A stretch of DNA of 64,000 nt from positions 5,900,001-5,964,000 of the forward strand of contig CM036628.1 of assembly GCA_020746105.1 (NCBI GenBank). Reading direction: 5' to 3'. Position 1 is the first letter of the stretch. Each line of letters begins with the position of its first letter. The stretch comes from Trogon surrucura. Its lineage: Eukaryota; Chordata; Aves; Trogoniformes; Trogonidae. Both the position numbers and the translations under genes were made by a program. The notes beneath the pieces were generated by a model. That model searched no databases, was not told the origin of the DNA, and saw only the letters and a program-made list of their open reading frames with translations. Of the stretch, positions 63,101 to 64,000 are shown piece after piece.

Positions 63101-64000
63101 TAGCATGCAATTGTCACCGTTAAAAAGTTACTTTGTACCAAATGCTGTTGAAATGCTTTTTAAAAAGTCACTTTAACATAGATTTTAATATGCAAGGTAT
63201 GTTGGAATCCTTTAACAAACTTCCAGTTCGAGGCTGTCAGAGTGTGAAAGATCAAACAGAGGTTAGTGCAAATTCCAGGCTGTCAAGAAGTATCTGACAA
63301 AGAATAAAGAGCAAAACTCTGCAAGTCATTTCAATTTGACATTAATGAGGGCTTTTGCCTTAGAAAGGACCACGAAAAGTATGCAAGATTTGTGCTGAGA
63401 GGTGCAACAGTAAAGTATTTAAGGCTAGATTCAGAAAATGTAGTAGTTATTTAGGTACTGTGCTACCAACTGGTATTTACAGCAGGGTAGCCAAGACTCA
63501 TAAATGCATGAACCATGAGACACCTTAAAACAAGAAGTGGCTCATGAAAAGCACAATATTGAGTGCAAAGGGCAAGAACTTTAGGTTTCAAAATGTTCCT
63601 CAGCTTTTTGAGGCTGAGAATGTCAAATTCAAATGCTCAACTTCCACGATGCCACTGAATTTACTTAAAAGAAAAATCTAGCAATGATAATTCTGCAGAA
63701 GCTATAGAGAACTCTTGCCAAGAAGAATGGTCTTACTTAGGTATTATGAGGAATAAAGAAGTAGATGTTGTTTGGTGAGGTTAAGATATAACTACCAATG
63801 TTACTTGGCTTCCCTCAGTTCATTTTGTTCCTTTTTGTGTCATCTGACACTGTCCAAAATCTGATGGTGTAGAGTCAGATGTAGCCTGGGTTTCATATTT
63901 GTTGCTCATTTCTTTCCTCAAAGCCATGATGTTTCCATTATTAAACTATCTAGATGTCATAAAAGGAAGTAATACTGTTCTAAGCAGTGGATAACTGCTC
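60121..64000. other. AT-rich unannotated DNA, no gene seen
   Basis: No gene recognised. A GC-richer patch at 61425-61676 carries an 83-codon open frame on the plus strand with a helix-like stretch (VLEKLRQLCAAQQ), but there are no clear splice sites and no family match. The end of the window (about 63130-63400) looks conserved and is treated as a finding. Confidence 0.55.
60947..60966. repeat. 20-bp perfect palindrome
   Basis: CTTAATATTGCAATATTAAG is fully self-complementary with no spacer. The next pair outward (60946/60967, T and T) does not match. The central ATTGCAAT resembles a C/EBP-type site, but no binding is shown. Confidence 0.9.

Overview
This window looks like bird nuclear DNA, from an intergenic desert or a very long intron. 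The main evidence is the repeat content: several fragments of CR1, the dominant avian LINE, recognisable by their ORF2 C-terminal coding sequence, their 3' hairpin and their 8-bp tandem tail (units like ATTCTATG). There is also one short element with a tRNA-derived head and a CR1-type tail. That tRNA-CR1 SINE architecture is known from passerines and, as far as I recall, absent from chicken, so a non-galliform bird is more likely. The rest is AT-rich, repeat-poor DNA with short homopolymer and microsatellite tracts, as expected for a bird macrochromosome.

I recognise no host protein-coding gene or exon and no functional RNA gene. All open frames are short (longest 168 codons), and none resembles a known host protein. 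The few that match anything match CR1 ORF2: around 47.8-48.0 kb and 52.4-53.1 kb on the minus strand, a clean 3' coding remnant at 8.85-9.0 kb, and an internal reverse transcriptase scrap at 60.05-60.12 kb on the plus strand.

Layout: 1-8.4 kb unannotated AT-rich DNA; 8.4-9.0 kb a small retroposon cluster (SINE, then an antisense CR1 fragment); 9-18 kb unannotated, with a strong short hairpin at 10.7 kb; about 18.0-18.1 kb a worn dispersed repeat; 26.5-26.7 kb a CR1 tail with four octamers, followed by a hexanucleotide microsatellite; 27-47 kb largely unique DNA with segments that have the look of conserved noncoding elements; 47.4-48.0 kb two broken CR1 pieces around an unexplained GC-rich insert of about 350 bp; 52.4-53.1 kb the longest CR1 copy; 60.05 kb the CR1 reverse transcriptase scrap; and a 20-bp perfect palindrome at 60.95 kb.

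There is no operon, virus or defence system to reconstruct. The best candidate for something undescribed is the tRNA/CR1 chimeric SINE at 8402-8589. Its Pol III boxes are intact, but its tail differs from the short tail I recall for the zebra finch SINE. Several possible regulatory segments are listed as findings at low confidence because they need alignment to other birds.
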